In this document: positions 1 through 6,071 of the stretch, piece by piece
How positions within the stretch are numbered: the first letter of the stretch is position 1
Layout: the number at the start of each line of letters is the position of its first letter
Source: Nitrospinota bacterium
GTDB taxonomy: Bacteria > JADFOP01 > DATKYB01
Direction: 5' to 3'
Assembly (NCBI GenBank): GCA_035528715.1
Contig: DATKYB010000134.1
Location: 1 to 6,215 of the forward strand
DNA length: 6,215 bases
Translations under genes and position numbers: made by a program
The notes under the pieces: model-generated
What the model saw: only the letters and a program-made list of their open reading frames with translations
Databases searched by the model: none
What the model was told of the DNA's origin: nothing

Positions 1-1
1 C

Positions 2-1663
2 ATATTATTATTTCTTTTTGGAGGTTATCTCCTCTTTGGTGGGGGAGTAGATAAGATTCACTGGCTCTCCATAAAAAATCAATGGAAGGGTCAGAAGGTC
101 GTCTATTACAAAAATTCTATTTATGGAAATGTTTCTGTTGTTGAGAGGGAAAAGCAGTATACATTCTTCACTGACGGCATCCCCACCATTACGACTCCCA
201 CTCCGGATATCGTCTTTGTAGAAGAATTTGTTCATCTGCCGATGCTTTCCCACCAAAGCCCAGAGGAGATTTTGGTCTTAAGTGGTGGGGCAGGGGGTGT
301 GATAGGTGAGATTCTCAAATACAGGAGTGTAAAAAAAATAGACTATGCTGAATTGGACCCTCTTCTATTGAAAGCAGTAAAGAAATTTCCTACGCCCCTT
401 ACCCAATCGGAGCTGGAAAACCAAAAAGTAGATATCCAAAATATCGATGGGAGGTTGTTTATCCAGAGGACACAAAAGTTATATGACCTCATTTTCGTTG
501 GCGTCTCAAATCCAACTGATCTTCAGGTAAACAGAATGTTTACAAAAGAGTTCTTTGTTTTGGCCAAAAAGAAGCTTAAGCCAGGAGGGGTTTTCGTTAT
601 TGGTCTCCCTGGCTCTTTAACCTCTCTGAGTAAAGAACTAAAGAATCTTAATGGCTGTATTCTTAATACGCTGAGGAGCATTTACCCTTCTATTCGTATC
701 ATTCCAGGAGATTTTAATCTCTTTTTGGCTTCAAACTCAGAAGAGATCACGCTTATCAACGAGACCCTACTCAGTAAAAGGCTCGAAGAAAGAGAGCTTA
801 GGACAAATCTTTTGACAAAGGGGCATCTAAAGTATAAGTTGGATAAAAGGAGGCTGGAGTGGTTTTTAAGCTCCCTAAACCAAGAGAGGAAAATAAACTC
901 AGATTTTATTCCTCTGGCAGTATTCCATAGCCTTGCTTACAGAAATGCCCTTTTTTCTCCTTATATACAGAAGTGGTTTCAGTGGTTTGAGAAGATAAAT
1001 TTAAAACAGATTATCTTCTTCCTTGCCATCTTTACCTTAAGTTTTATTTTTATCTGCTCAAGGATTAAAGGATCTTTAAAGATAGCTGTTCCCCTTGCTA
1101 TTCTATTTACAGGATTTGCTGGAATGCTCTTTGACCTCATACTCGTATTTACCTTCCAGGTCCTCTGCGGGTATGTTTTTTATCAAATAGGGCTCTTGGT
1201 AACCGCTCTTATGGTCGGGACAACCGTAGGAAGCGGGCTTATGACATTCTTTTTGGAGAGGATTAAGAAAAGCATTCCTTTTTTTATGAAAGTAGAACTC
1301 TCAATCATCCTTTTTTCAGGCATCCTTCCAGTAATATTCCTCATTCTTCATCCTCATTTAGAAAACAGATCAGTCTTCTTTCTTACACAGGTAAGCTTTC
1401 TCGTCCTTTCTTTTATCTCTGGCTTTTTGATTGGCGTACAGTTCCCCTTGGCTGCAATGATACACTCACGGTTTTCTCCTAAGCTGGGAACTACTGCTGG
1501 CTTACTTTATGGTGCTGACCTTTTTGGGGGCTACATTGGAGGGGTTATCGGTGGAATCGTTCTTCTGCCCATCCTTGGATTGGTAAAGACCTGTTTTGTG
1601 GTGGCAATGGTTAAGATAAGCAGCCTTATCATATTTATTTTTTCTTCTCAAAGGTTTACATAA
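2..1663 (+). CDS. Membrane-fused spermidine-synthase-like protein, 5'-truncated by window edge
   Basis: The frame is open from base 2 to the stop at 1661-1663 (553 residues), so an apparent ATG at 242 is internal and the true start lies upstream. The first residues are the end of a hydrophobic segment. Next comes a spermidine-synthase-like Rossmann domain: YGNVSVVERE near 122-151, VHLPMLSHQSPEEILVLSGG leading into the glycine-rich nucleotide loop (about 275-310), YAELDP (about 344-361) and DGR (446-454). From about nt 1005 there are roughly seven hydrophobic segments, including GFAGMLFD and a Gly-rich last pair. Family members of this fused type have membrane helices on both sides of the domain. 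Oddity: where aminopropyltransferases carry the catalytic Asp pair (typically DxxDP), this protein reads GVSNP (500-514), so the first Asp is Gly and the second is Asn. Polyamine synthesis is therefore doubtful; a nucleotide-binding or methyltransferase-like role is possible. No terminator is obvious after the stop. Confidence 0.86.
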   Translation: MLLFLFGGYLLFGGGVDKIHWLSIKNQWKGQKVVYYKNSIYGNVSVVEREKQYTFFTDGIPTITTPTPDIVFVEEFVHLPMLSHQSPEEILVLSGGAGGVIGEILKYRSVKKIDYAELDPLLLKAVKKFPTPLTQSELENQKVDIQNIDGRLFIQRTQKLYDLIFVGVSNPTDLQVNRMFTKEFFVLAKKKLKPGGVFVIGLPGSLTSLSKELKNLNGCILNTLRSIYPSIRIIPGDFNLFLASNSEEITLINETLLSKRLEERELRTNLLTKGHLKYKLDKRRLEWFLSSLNQERKINSDFIPLAVFHSLAYRNALFSPYIQKWFQWFEKINLKQIIFFLAIFTLSFIFICSRIKGSLKIAVPLAILFTGFAGMLFDLILVFTFQVLCGYVFYQIGLLVTALMVGTTVGSGLMTFFLERIKKSIPFFMKVELSIILFSGILPVIFLILHPHLENRSVFFLTQVSFLVLSFISGFLIGVQFPLAAMIHSRFSPKLGTTAGLLYGADLFGGYIGGVIGGIVLLPILGLVKTCFVVAMVKISSLIIFIFSSQRFT

Positions 1664-1717
1664 GATTGCTATACCTCATCTCCTTTAAAACTTTTTCAAA
1701 TCAAACAGATGTTCTAT

Positions 1718-1746
1718 TTGTCATCTCTATGAGTCTATATTAAATT
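1718..1746 (+). promoter_or_regulatory. Possible sigma70-like promoter ahead of the DUF255 gene
   Basis: TTGTCA (1718-1723) is separated by exactly 17 nt from TAAATT (1741-1746), which gives 5/6 and 4/6 matches to the consensus hexamers. It sits about 55 nt upstream of the ATG at 1803, in the 139-nt gap after the spermidine-synthase-like gene. The surroundings are AT-rich, so chance matches are likely. Confidence 0.27.
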
Positions 1747-1802
1747 AAACAGTATAGTAGTTCGGCTTGGCAAACGTTCATTAATTTGCAAAGTTGTGCA
1801 CT

Positions 1803-4010
1803 ATGAAACTTGATTGGGAAAAATGCTTGGTTATATTTTTATTAGTGTTTGCTATGGGAGCTGCTGGCTTAGTGCTACTCTTATTAAATGATAAGGCTAT
1901 AGCCAAGAAAACTCAATCTATAGAAGCTAAGGAGTATAATATGCTGAAATCTGAAAAGAGCCCCTATCTCCTTCAGCATGCAGACAACCCCGTGGATTGG
2001 TACCCATGGGGAGTAGAAGCATTTGAGAAGGCAGAGAAGGAAGATAAGCCTATTTTTCTCTCTATTGGATACTCGACATGCCACTGGTGCCATGTAATGG
2101 AGCACGAGTCATTTGAGGATGCTGAGGTTGCCAGATTGATGAATGAGGTATTTGTCTCGATAAAGGTCGATCGCGAGGAGCGACCTGACATAGACAGCAT
2201 CTACATGGCAATCTGTCAAATACTAACTGGCACTGGGGGATGGCCTCTTACCATCATTATGACGCCAGACAAAAAACCTTTCTTTGCCGCCACCTATATT
2301 CCGAAGGAGACACGGTATGGACGGATTGGTATGATGGATCTGATTCCACGTATCAAGAAGCTCTGGAAAGAACAGCGATCGGATGCTTTAGGTGCAGCAC
2401 ATCAAATTACTGCAGCCCTCAAGCAGGTATCGCCTGGCTCACCGGGTGCAAAGCTGGATGAATCCACCCTGAATCTCGCTTATGAGCAGCTGAGAAGAAA
2501 CTTTGATGGGGAGCATGGTGGTTTCGGGAACACACCGAAATTTCCAACCCCCCACAGTCTCAGCTACCTTTTACGTTGCTGGAAGCGCAAAGAAAGCAAG
2601 GAAGCTCTTTTTATGGTTGAAAAGACCCTTCAAGAGATGAGACGTGGTGGCATCTATGACCATATCGGATTTGGCTTTCACCGCTACTCAACAGATTCAA
2701 AGTGGCTTTTGCCTCACTTTGAAAAGATGCTCTACGATCAGGCACTACTCGCTATAGCTTATATTGAGGCTTATCAAGCAACCAGAAAGGAAGAGTATGC
2801 AAAAACGGCAAGAGAGATTTTTACCTATGTTCTTCGGGATATGACGAACAAAGAAGGAGGATTCTATTCTGCTGAGGACGCTGATAGCGAGGGCAAAGAA
2901 GGGAAGATATATCTGTGGAAGTATGAAGAAATCAGACAAATTCTTGAAAAAGAAGAGGCAGATCTGATCGTTAAGGTGTTCGCTGTCAAAGAAGAGGGGA
3001 ATTTCAAAGAAGAGGCAACCGGAGAAAAAACAGGTGAAAATATCCTGCATCTGGCAAAATCACTTGAAGAGCACGCAGCTAACTTTAAGATGTCCGAGCA
3101 AGGGCTTCAAAATCGCCTGGGAAAAATACGCCAGAAGCTATTTGCATATCGCAAGAAAAGAGTCCATCCCCATAAAGACGATAAGATTTTGACTGATTGG
3201 AATGGTTTCATGATCGCTGCACTGGCAAAAGGTGGACAGGTCTTTGATGAAGAGGAGTATGTCAAAGCCGGAAAGCGGGCTTTAGATTTTATCCTAAAGA
3301 ATATGCGAACTAAAGATGGACGACTCCTTCATCGCTACCGCGATGGAGAGGCTGGTATATCTGCTTATTTAGATGATTATGCCTTTTTGATTTGGGGAGT
3401 GTTAGAACTCTTTGAGGCTACCTTTGAAGTGAAATACCTTACATTGGCTCTTGATTTGAACAGGGATTTGATAGAACACTACTGGGATAAAAGTAGTGGG
3501 GGATTCTATTTTACGGCTGATGATGGTGAGAAACTCCTTGTTCGCAACAAAGAGATTTACGATGGTGCCATACCCTCTGGAAACTCGGTGGCAAAGCTCA
3601 ACCTCCTTCGACTTGGACGAATCACTGCTAATTCTGATCTGGAAGAGAAAGCAGCGAAAATCGGGAGCTTTTTTTCCGACATGGTCAAGCCGTCCCCATC
3701 TGCACATACCCATCTCATGGCTGCCTTGGATTTTGGAGTCGGGCCCTCTTATGAGGTGGTGGTTGTGGGCAACCCAGAGAGGAAGGACACAAAAGAGATG
3801 TTAAGGGCTATCAGAAGCCATTTTATACCGAACAAGGTGGTCATTCTCCGCCCAATTCAAGAATCCGCTGAAATTGATCGTCTCTCTCCGTTTGTCAAAT
3901 ACCAAAAGCCTATTAACGGCACAGCCACTGCCTATGTCTGTCTCAATTATAACTGTAAGCTCCCAACAACAGATAAGAGTAAAATGCTTAAGCTTCTCAA
4001 TGTGGAATAG
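1803..4010 (+). CDS. DUF255/COG1331 (YyaL, SPATA20-like) thioredoxin-domain protein with N-terminal membrane anchor
   Basis: A full-length member of the DUF255 (DsbH-type thioredoxin-like) family, 735 residues from the ATG at 1803. Order of parts: a hydrophobic N-terminal segment (about residues 8-28, [20 protein letters not shown]) followed by Lys-rich sequence; the family N-terminus [20 protein letters not shown]; the thioredoxin-like domain with CHWC (Cys codons 2079-2081 and 2088-2090), [10 protein letters not shown] and GGWPL; then an (alpha/alpha)-barrel-type domain with [54 protein letters not shown] and GAIPSGNS; and the usual C-terminal [10 protein letters not shown]. The molecular function of this family is not established; a redox or sugar-binding role is inferred from the folds. 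The start is ambiguous. No good SD precedes 1803 or an in-frame TTG at 1794, whereas an AAGGAG lies 6 nt before an ATG at 1941 that gives a conventional cytoplasmic protein of 689 residues. I chose 1803 because the upstream stretch reads as a coherent anchor. Confidence 0.92.
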   Translation: MKLDWEKCLVIFLLVFAMGAAGLVLLLLNDKAIAKKTQSIEAKEYNMLKSEKSPYLLQHADNPVDWYPWGVEAFEKAEKEDKPIFLSIGYSTCHWCHVMEHESFEDAEVARLMNEVFVSIKVDREERPDIDSIYMAICQILTGTGGWPLTIIMTPDKKPFFAATYIPKETRYGRIGMMDLIPRIKKLWKEQRSDALGAAHQITAALKQVSPGSPGAKLDESTLNLAYEQLRRNFDGEHGGFGNTPKFPTPHSLSYLLRCWKRKESKEALFMVEKTLQEMRRGGIYDHIGFGFHRYSTDSKWLLPHFEKMLYDQALLAIAYIEAYQATRKEEYAKTAREIFTYVLRDMTNKEGGFYSAEDADSEGKEGKIYLWKYEEIRQILEKEEADLIVKVFAVKEEGNFKEEATGEKTGENILHLAKSLEEHAANFKMSEQGLQNRLGKIRQKLFAYRKKRVHPHKDDKILTDWNGFMIAALAKGGQVFDEEEYVKAGKRALDFILKNMRTKDGRLLHRYRDGEAGISAYLDDYAFLIWGVLELFEATFEVKYLTLALDLNRDLIEHYWDKSSGGFYFTADDGEKLLVRNKEIYDGAIPSGNSVAKLNLLRLGRITANSDLEEKAAKIGSFFSDMVKPSPSAHTHLMAALDFGVGPSYEVVVVGNPERKDTKEMLRAIRSHFIPNKVVILRPIQESAEIDRLSPFVKYQKPINGTATAYVCLNYNCKLPTTDKSKMLKLLNVE
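1929..1943 (+). promoter_or_regulatory. Internal Shine-Dalgarno plus ATG: alternative start of the DUF255 gene
   Basis: AAGGAG at 1929-1934 is followed by a 6-nt spacer and an in-frame ATG at 1941-1943. This is the best-placed ribosome site near the start of the gene. Starting here would remove the hydrophobic anchor and give [13 protein letters not shown], the position where soluble members of the family usually begin. It may be the only start, or the second of two. Confidence 0.45.
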
Positions 4011-4038
4011 CGATGACGAAAAATGAGAAGCCTGCCAC

Positions 4039-4063
4039 TTGACCAAATGATTTCTTTTTGATA
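4039..4063 (+). promoter_or_regulatory. Copy 1 of a repeated promoter-like motif
   Basis: TTGACCAAA (4039-4047), seven unconserved bases, then TTTTTGATA (4055-4063). The two blocks and their spacing match the copies at 4138 and 5626. It lies 29 nt after the DUF255 stop and just before a terminator-like hairpin, so any transcript from it would probably be short. It may be an operator or a decayed duplicate rather than a working promoter. Confidence 0.38.
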
Positions 4064-4086
4064 GAAGATAATCAATTCCGAATTCA

Positions 4087-4122
4087 CTTAAAAAATCCCT
4101 AAAAAACAAAAGGGGTTTTAAG
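4087..4122 (+). terminator. Likely intrinsic terminator of the DUF255 gene
   Basis: CTTAAAA-AA-TCCCT (4087-4100) pairs with AGGGGTTTTAAG (4111-4122). This gives 12 pairs including one G-T wobble and a 2-nt bulge, around a 10-nt A-rich loop. The stem ends in a TTTT run, and by symmetry an A-run precedes it, so it could work in both directions. It lies 77 nt beyond the DUF255 stop. Confidence 0.5.
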
Positions 4123-4135
4123 AACCGCAAAAACT

Positions 4136-4164
4136 TATTGACTAAAACCATCTTTTTTGATAAG
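4136..4164 (+). promoter_or_regulatory. Copy 2 of the repeated motif, probable promoter of the coiled-coil gene
   Basis: TATTGACTAAA (4136-4146), seven variable bases, then TTTTTGATAA (4154-4163). TTGACT resembles a -35 box. The GATAAG (15-nt spacer) or TAAGAA (17-nt spacer) element would be a weak -10. It ends 51 nt before the ATG at 4215. The copy at 5624-5651 has the same two blocks at the same distance and sits equally far from its gene. Both are followed by CTC(A/T)GATTA (4173-4181 and 5674-5682), so the leaders may be related too. Confidence 0.5.
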
Positions 4165-4214
4165 AAAAGAGACTCAGATTATTTAAGTAAATCGAAAGGG
4201 GGGAATAAAATAAA

Positions 4215-4535
4215 ATGAAAGATAAGTTAATTATTGCAGGGGTTGTTATCGCCATTGTCTTTACTTTTTTAGGTTATACTCAGATAAAACAACTCTCTCA
4301 AAAATTGGCTGCGCTGGAGCGAGATGTTGCGTCCCTCTTAAAGACCCAGGAGAGCAAACAGATTTCTGAAAAAGTCGGTACCCTCGAGACAAAGGTTGAG
4401 ACTCTCAAAAAGGAGACAGAGAAGTTAGATAAAGATATCCTGGCATCAAAAGAAGCCATACCCATTATTGAGAAGCTCACAGAATCACTGATCAAGATAA
4501 TCGAGGCTTCAAAATCAGAGCAGAGGAAAAAGTAA
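4215..4535 (+). CDS. Membrane-anchored coiled-coil protein of unknown function
   Basis: 106 residues. After MKDK comes a single hydrophobic segment (about residues 5-21, LIIAGVVIAIVFTFLGY). The rest is a charged, probably helical region (about 24-106) with heptad-like spacing of Leu/Ile/Val, for example LSQKLAALERDVASLL and VGTLETKVETLKKETEKL. The Lys-rich start and single helix suggest an inner-membrane protein; topology is not certain. Start: AAAGGGGGG at 4195-4203 lies 11 nt before the ATG, a G-rich but imperfect SD. The gene ends 26 nt before the next one, so the two are probably cotranscribed from the motif at 4136. I do not recognise a named family. Similar short anchored coiled coils are common in envelopes and lack a shared function. 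Confidence 0.78.
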   Translation: MKDKLIIAGVVIAIVFTFLGYTQIKQLSQKLAALERDVASLLKTQESKQISEKVGTLETKVETLKKETEKLDKDILASKEAIPIIEKLTESLIKIIEASKSEQRKK

Positions 4536-4561
4536 AAAGTCCATATAAGAGGAGGAGCAAG

Positions 4562-4972
4562 ATGTTAAAGAGGATAGCTTTGATTTTCAGTGTGATATTT
4601 TTAGTGGTGAGTCTACAGAGCCTTGATGCAAAGCCAAAAAAGGAAAAAGCAACCTCAAAGGAAGAGGTAAGAGCAGAAAAACAGTTTGAAAAGAAACAGA
4701 GAAAAGAAGAGCGAGAAAGAGAAAGGGAAATGAGTAAGGAAGAGAAAGAAAAAGAAAAGGAGCTAAGAAAAGAGGAGCGAGAGAGAGAAAAGGAATTGAG
4801 TAAGCAAGAGAAAGAAAAAGAACTGAGATGGGAAGAGCGAGAAAGAGAAAGGGAAAGAAGAGATATGGGTCTTCACAGGGGTGAAGAGCTTGGCGTTAGA
4901 GACAGGGGAGAAGGTATAGGTCGAGACAAGGGACAGGGAGGCAAACAAAGAGGAGGGGGAGGCAGAAGATAA
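4562..4972 (+). CDS. Secreted Glu/Lys/Arg-rich repeat protein with Gly/Arg tail
   Basis: 136 residues. Residues 1-23 form a signal peptide: MLKR, a hydrophobic core IALIFSVIFLVV, and a likely cleavage after LDA. The mature part has three zones: a Lys/Glu-rich stretch (24-46); imperfect repeats of alternating E and R/K (47-100); and a Gly/Arg-rich tail (about 103-136) ending in GGGGRR. The repeat zone resembles ER/K single alpha helices, which stay helical without a partner. Start: GGAGGAG at 4551-4557 is well placed for the ATG. It follows the coiled-coil gene by 26 nt, so an envelope partnership is plausible but unproven. No enzyme motif is present. Low-complexity composition means database matches to it may be misleading. 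An antisense open frame over the same bases is only a by-product of the skewed composition. Confidence 0.78.
   Translation: MLKRIALIFSVIFLVVSLQSLDAKPKKEKATSKEEVRAEKQFEKKQRKEEREREREMSKEEKEKEKELRKEEREREKELSKQEKEKELRWEERERERERRDMGLHRGEELGVRDRGEGIGRDKGQGGKQRGGGGRR
4700..4861 (+). repeat. In-gene tandem repeat encoding ER/K helix units
   Basis: About two and a half imperfect units inside the secreted protein: residues 47-68 (22 aa, nt 4700-4765, RKEERERE then SKEEKEKEKEL), 69-88 (20 aa, nt 4766-4825, RKEERERE then SKQEKEKEL) and a partial unit from 89 (RWEERERERE). Unit two lacks one KE pair. The + strand is almost pure purine here, with only three pyrimidines in 4700-4760. Confidence 0.62.
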
Positions 4973-5052
4973 CTGATTTAAATTCAAGGTTTTATTTGAT
5001 TTTTGCTGTTGATTTAGATGATTTTTAGAGGTTCTTTTAACAAAATTTTTAC

Positions 5053-5081
5053 TTGACATCTATAGAGTTTTTAATTATTTT
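5053..5081 (+). promoter_or_regulatory. Sigma70-like promoter of the zinc-ribbon transcript
   Basis: A perfect -35 box TTGACA (5053-5058), a 17-nt spacer and TATTTT (5076-5081, 4/6 of the -10 consensus). Transcription would begin near 5088, leaving a leader of roughly 210 nt before the ATG at 5297. This is the best consensus promoter in the window. Confidence 0.55.
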
Positions 5082-5110
5082 AAAAGGGTATCTTCGTAGT
5101 TTAAATCACT

Positions 5111-5184
5111 TGATAATCGGCGTAATTATTACATGAAAAACCTTTCTCGAGAGGTTTTTATGTTTGATTATACCATTATTATCA
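5111..5184 (+). other. Long imperfect hairpin in the leader; core is terminator-like
   Basis: This lies in the 324-nt gene-free stretch 4973-5296. The rest of that stretch is AT-rich and shows only the promoter at 5053 and a small hairpin at 5192-5205 (AGCTC-AAGA-GAGCT). The core pairs CAT-G-AAAAACCTTT (5132-5145) with AGAGGTTTTTATG (5150-5162), with a 4-nt loop. The structure extends outward through TAAT/ATTA (5123-5126 with 5167-5170), GG/CC (5119-5120 with 5173-5174) and TGATAAT/ATTATCA (5111-5117 with 5178-5184). The core ends in five Ts and could stop transcription about 70 nt after the likely start. That would give a short RNA or an attenuated leader for the zinc-ribbon gene. A remnant of a small inverted-repeat element is the other reading. 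Confidence 0.45.
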
Positions 5185-5296
5185 GATTATTAGCTCAAGA
5201 GAGCTCAGTCCGCGTTTGTCCGTTGTTTCATTCTACTTCTCTATCCACGCAAGTTATTTTTAATCATTTTAATCTTTAACGAAAGGAGGGGGACTT

Positions 5297-5422
5297 ATGG
5301 CGGAGTGCCCAAGTTGCAAAAGTAAAGATGTTGTAAAGACGGCTTATGGAGAAAGATGGAGATGTAAAAAGTGCGGACAGTACTTTAAGGTATATCCATC
5401 AGGAGAGTCCGAGAAAAAGTAG
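5297..5422 (+). CDS. Stand-alone 41-residue zinc-ribbon protein
   Basis: A short gene with a very strong ribosome site, GAAAGGAGGGGG (5281-5292), 4 nt before the ATG. The product starts MAECPSCKSK and continues to WRCKKCGQYFK, giving CPxC and CxxC pairs 19 residues apart (Cys4, Cys7, Cys23, Cys26). This is the classic four-Cys zinc ribbon. The pattern, including the aromatic after the second pair, resembles the N-terminal zinc ribbon of IS1/InsA-type transposases and other nucleic-acid-binding ribbons. Here nothing follows: the frame closes after SGESEKK, and no transposase sequence or terminal repeats are visible nearby. It may be a small DNA- or RNA-binding regulator, or a domesticated remnant. 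It sits behind its own promoter and a structured leader. Confidence 0.77.
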   Translation: MAECPSCKSKDVVKTAYGERWRCKKCGQYFKVYPSGESEKK

Positions 5423-5427
5423 GAATT

Positions 5428-5453
5428 AAAATTAGGAAAAAGTAATTTTTTTT
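5428..5453 (+). terminator. Weak intrinsic terminator candidate after the zinc-ribbon gene
   Basis: AAAATTA (5428-5434) pairs with TAATTTT (5443-5449) around an 8-nt loop and runs into eight Ts (5446-5453). The position, 5 nt after the stop codon, and the T-run are right, but the stem has no G-C pair, so termination would be inefficient. Confidence 0.3.
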
Positions 5454-5508
5454 CATTTCTGATACAGAAGATTTTTATAAGTTTTTACCTTCCTTGCTTA
5501 TGAGTGAC

Positions 5509-5550
5509 AGGGAAGAGAAAGGATAACTCTTTTTTTACTTTTTCTTCCCT
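5509..5550 (+). repeat. 13-bp inverted repeat in the gap before the 59-aa gene
   Basis: AGGGAAGAGAAAG (5509-5521) pairs with CTTTTTCTTCCCT (5538-5550). All 13 positions pair, one as G-U, around a 16-nt loop. No T-run follows (CACCCCCC comes next), so it is not a standard terminator. An upstream CTTCC at 5489-5493 could compete for the GGAAG of the left arm. Its role is unknown; it may protect the 3' end of the preceding transcript. Confidence 0.38.
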
Positions 5551-5623
5551 CACCCCCCTTCCCAATTATTGAAATATCAAAAGGATTAAGTTATAATTCC
5601 ATCAACAAAAACCTTTTAAAAGC

Positions 5624-5651
5624 TATTGACTAAATTCTCTCTTTTTGATAA
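5624..5651 (+). promoter_or_regulatory. Copy 3 of the repeated motif, probable promoter of the 59-aa gene
   Basis: TATTGACTAAA (5624-5634), seven variable bases, then TTTTTGATAA (5642-5651). Both conserved blocks are identical to copy 2 at 4136-4163, with the same spacing, although the bases between differ. It ends 55 nt before the ATG at 5707, nearly the same distance as copy 2 from its gene. Conservation of the two ends but not the middle is what a protein contact site would leave. Confidence 0.5.
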
Positions 5652-5706
5652 AAAGTATTGGTTTTGATTCAAGCTCTGATTAGAATGAAAGGAGGTTTAA
5701 GCTTCT

Positions 5707-5886
5707 ATGATATTCAAAAAAAGTAAAAAAGGAGAACAAGAAGAATTTAAAGATGGCTGGAGAATGATCTGTCCGGAAATAACGATTAAGGAAGTGGTAA
5801 AAGAGGAAGAAACACAACCCAATCTAAAGGGCAGTGAAGAGACTTTCAAGAGTGTCTATGATATGAGCAAGAGGGCGGTTAAGTAA
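5707..5886 (+). CDS. Small hypothetical protein, 59 residues
   Basis: The ATG at 5707 follows AAAGGAGGTTT (5688-5698), an almost perfect SD core with a longish spacer of about 11 nt after GGAGG. The product is hydrophilic. It starts MIFKKSKKGEQEEFKDGWRM, passes through ICPEITIKEVVKEEE and ends YDMSKRAVK. One Cys is present, with no membrane segment or signal peptide. I do not recognise a family. Evidence that it is real is the ribosome site, the shared upstream motif and an uninterrupted frame of 60 codons in AT-rich DNA. It lies 240 nt upstream of the catalase gene and may have its own promoter; no clear terminator separates them. Confidence 0.66.
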   Translation: MIFKKSKKGEQEEFKDGWRMICPEITIKEVVKEEETQPNLKGSEETFKSVYDMSKRAVK

Positions 5887-6042
5887 ATAGCTTACACCCA
5901 GACCCTAACAAAGAATAGACACACCTTACATCAGTTCATTAAACCTACTTAATACAATCACATAATACAGCTTTATCTATGAATGGATGGAATGAGAAAA
6001 CATTTGCAATCAATGCAGAAAAAGAGGTAAGATATTTTTCCT

Positions 6043-6071
6043 TTGATTTATCTTTTTAGTGCGTATATTTA
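6043..6071 (+). promoter_or_regulatory. Candidate promoter of the catalase gene
   Basis: TTGATT (6043-6048), a 17-nt spacer and TATTTA (6066-6071), which match the consensus hexamers at 4/6 each. Transcription would start near 6078, about 50 nt before the ATG. The -10 box lies inside the inverted repeat described at 6053-6088. The remainder of the gap from 5887 shows nothing else I can support. Confidence 0.36.

Noticed and set aside
242-1663. ATG at 242 as the start of the spermidine-synthase-like gene
   Set aside because: The same frame is open back to base 2 and encodes the conserved N-terminal part of the domain (YGNVSVVERE, TDGIPTITTP). The ATG is internal, with no SD.
3801-4151. 116-aa minus-strand ORF over the end of the DUF255 gene
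   Set aside because: It overlaps conserved coding sequence ([10 protein letters not shown]) and the terminator, and resembles no protein family.
4136-4164. Flagellar sigma28-type promoter (TAAA-N15-GCCGATAA)
   Set aside because: The TAAA and GATAA blocks are present but only 12 nt apart where about 18 would be needed, and the GCC is missing.
4973-5050. Intrinsic terminator after the repeat-protein gene
   Set aside because: Only a bulged, low-GC pairing (AAAT-T-CAA with TTGATTT near 4980-5003) is visible. It is too weak to call, although T-rich runs are present.
4763-5059. 98-aa minus-strand ORF rich in Ser, Phe and Leu
   Set aside because: It is the antisense of the purine-rich repeat gene. 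Long open antisense frames are expected from that composition, and it has no recognisable protein features.
5133-5279. 48-codon + strand ORF (MKNLSREVFMFDYTIIIR and onward) in the leader
   Set aside because: There is no SD before it, unlike every other small gene here. It lies across the hairpin, and its composition looks like translated non-coding sequence. A leader peptide cannot be fully excluded.
5281-5422. Insertion sequence (IS1 or IS1595 type) around the zinc ribbon
   Set aside because: No transposase core, no frameshifted second ORF, and no terminal inverted repeats or target duplications are visible in the flanking DNA.
5979-6059. 26-codon ORF upstream of the catalase gene
   Set aside because: It has no SD, is very short, and overlaps the candidate catalase -35 box.
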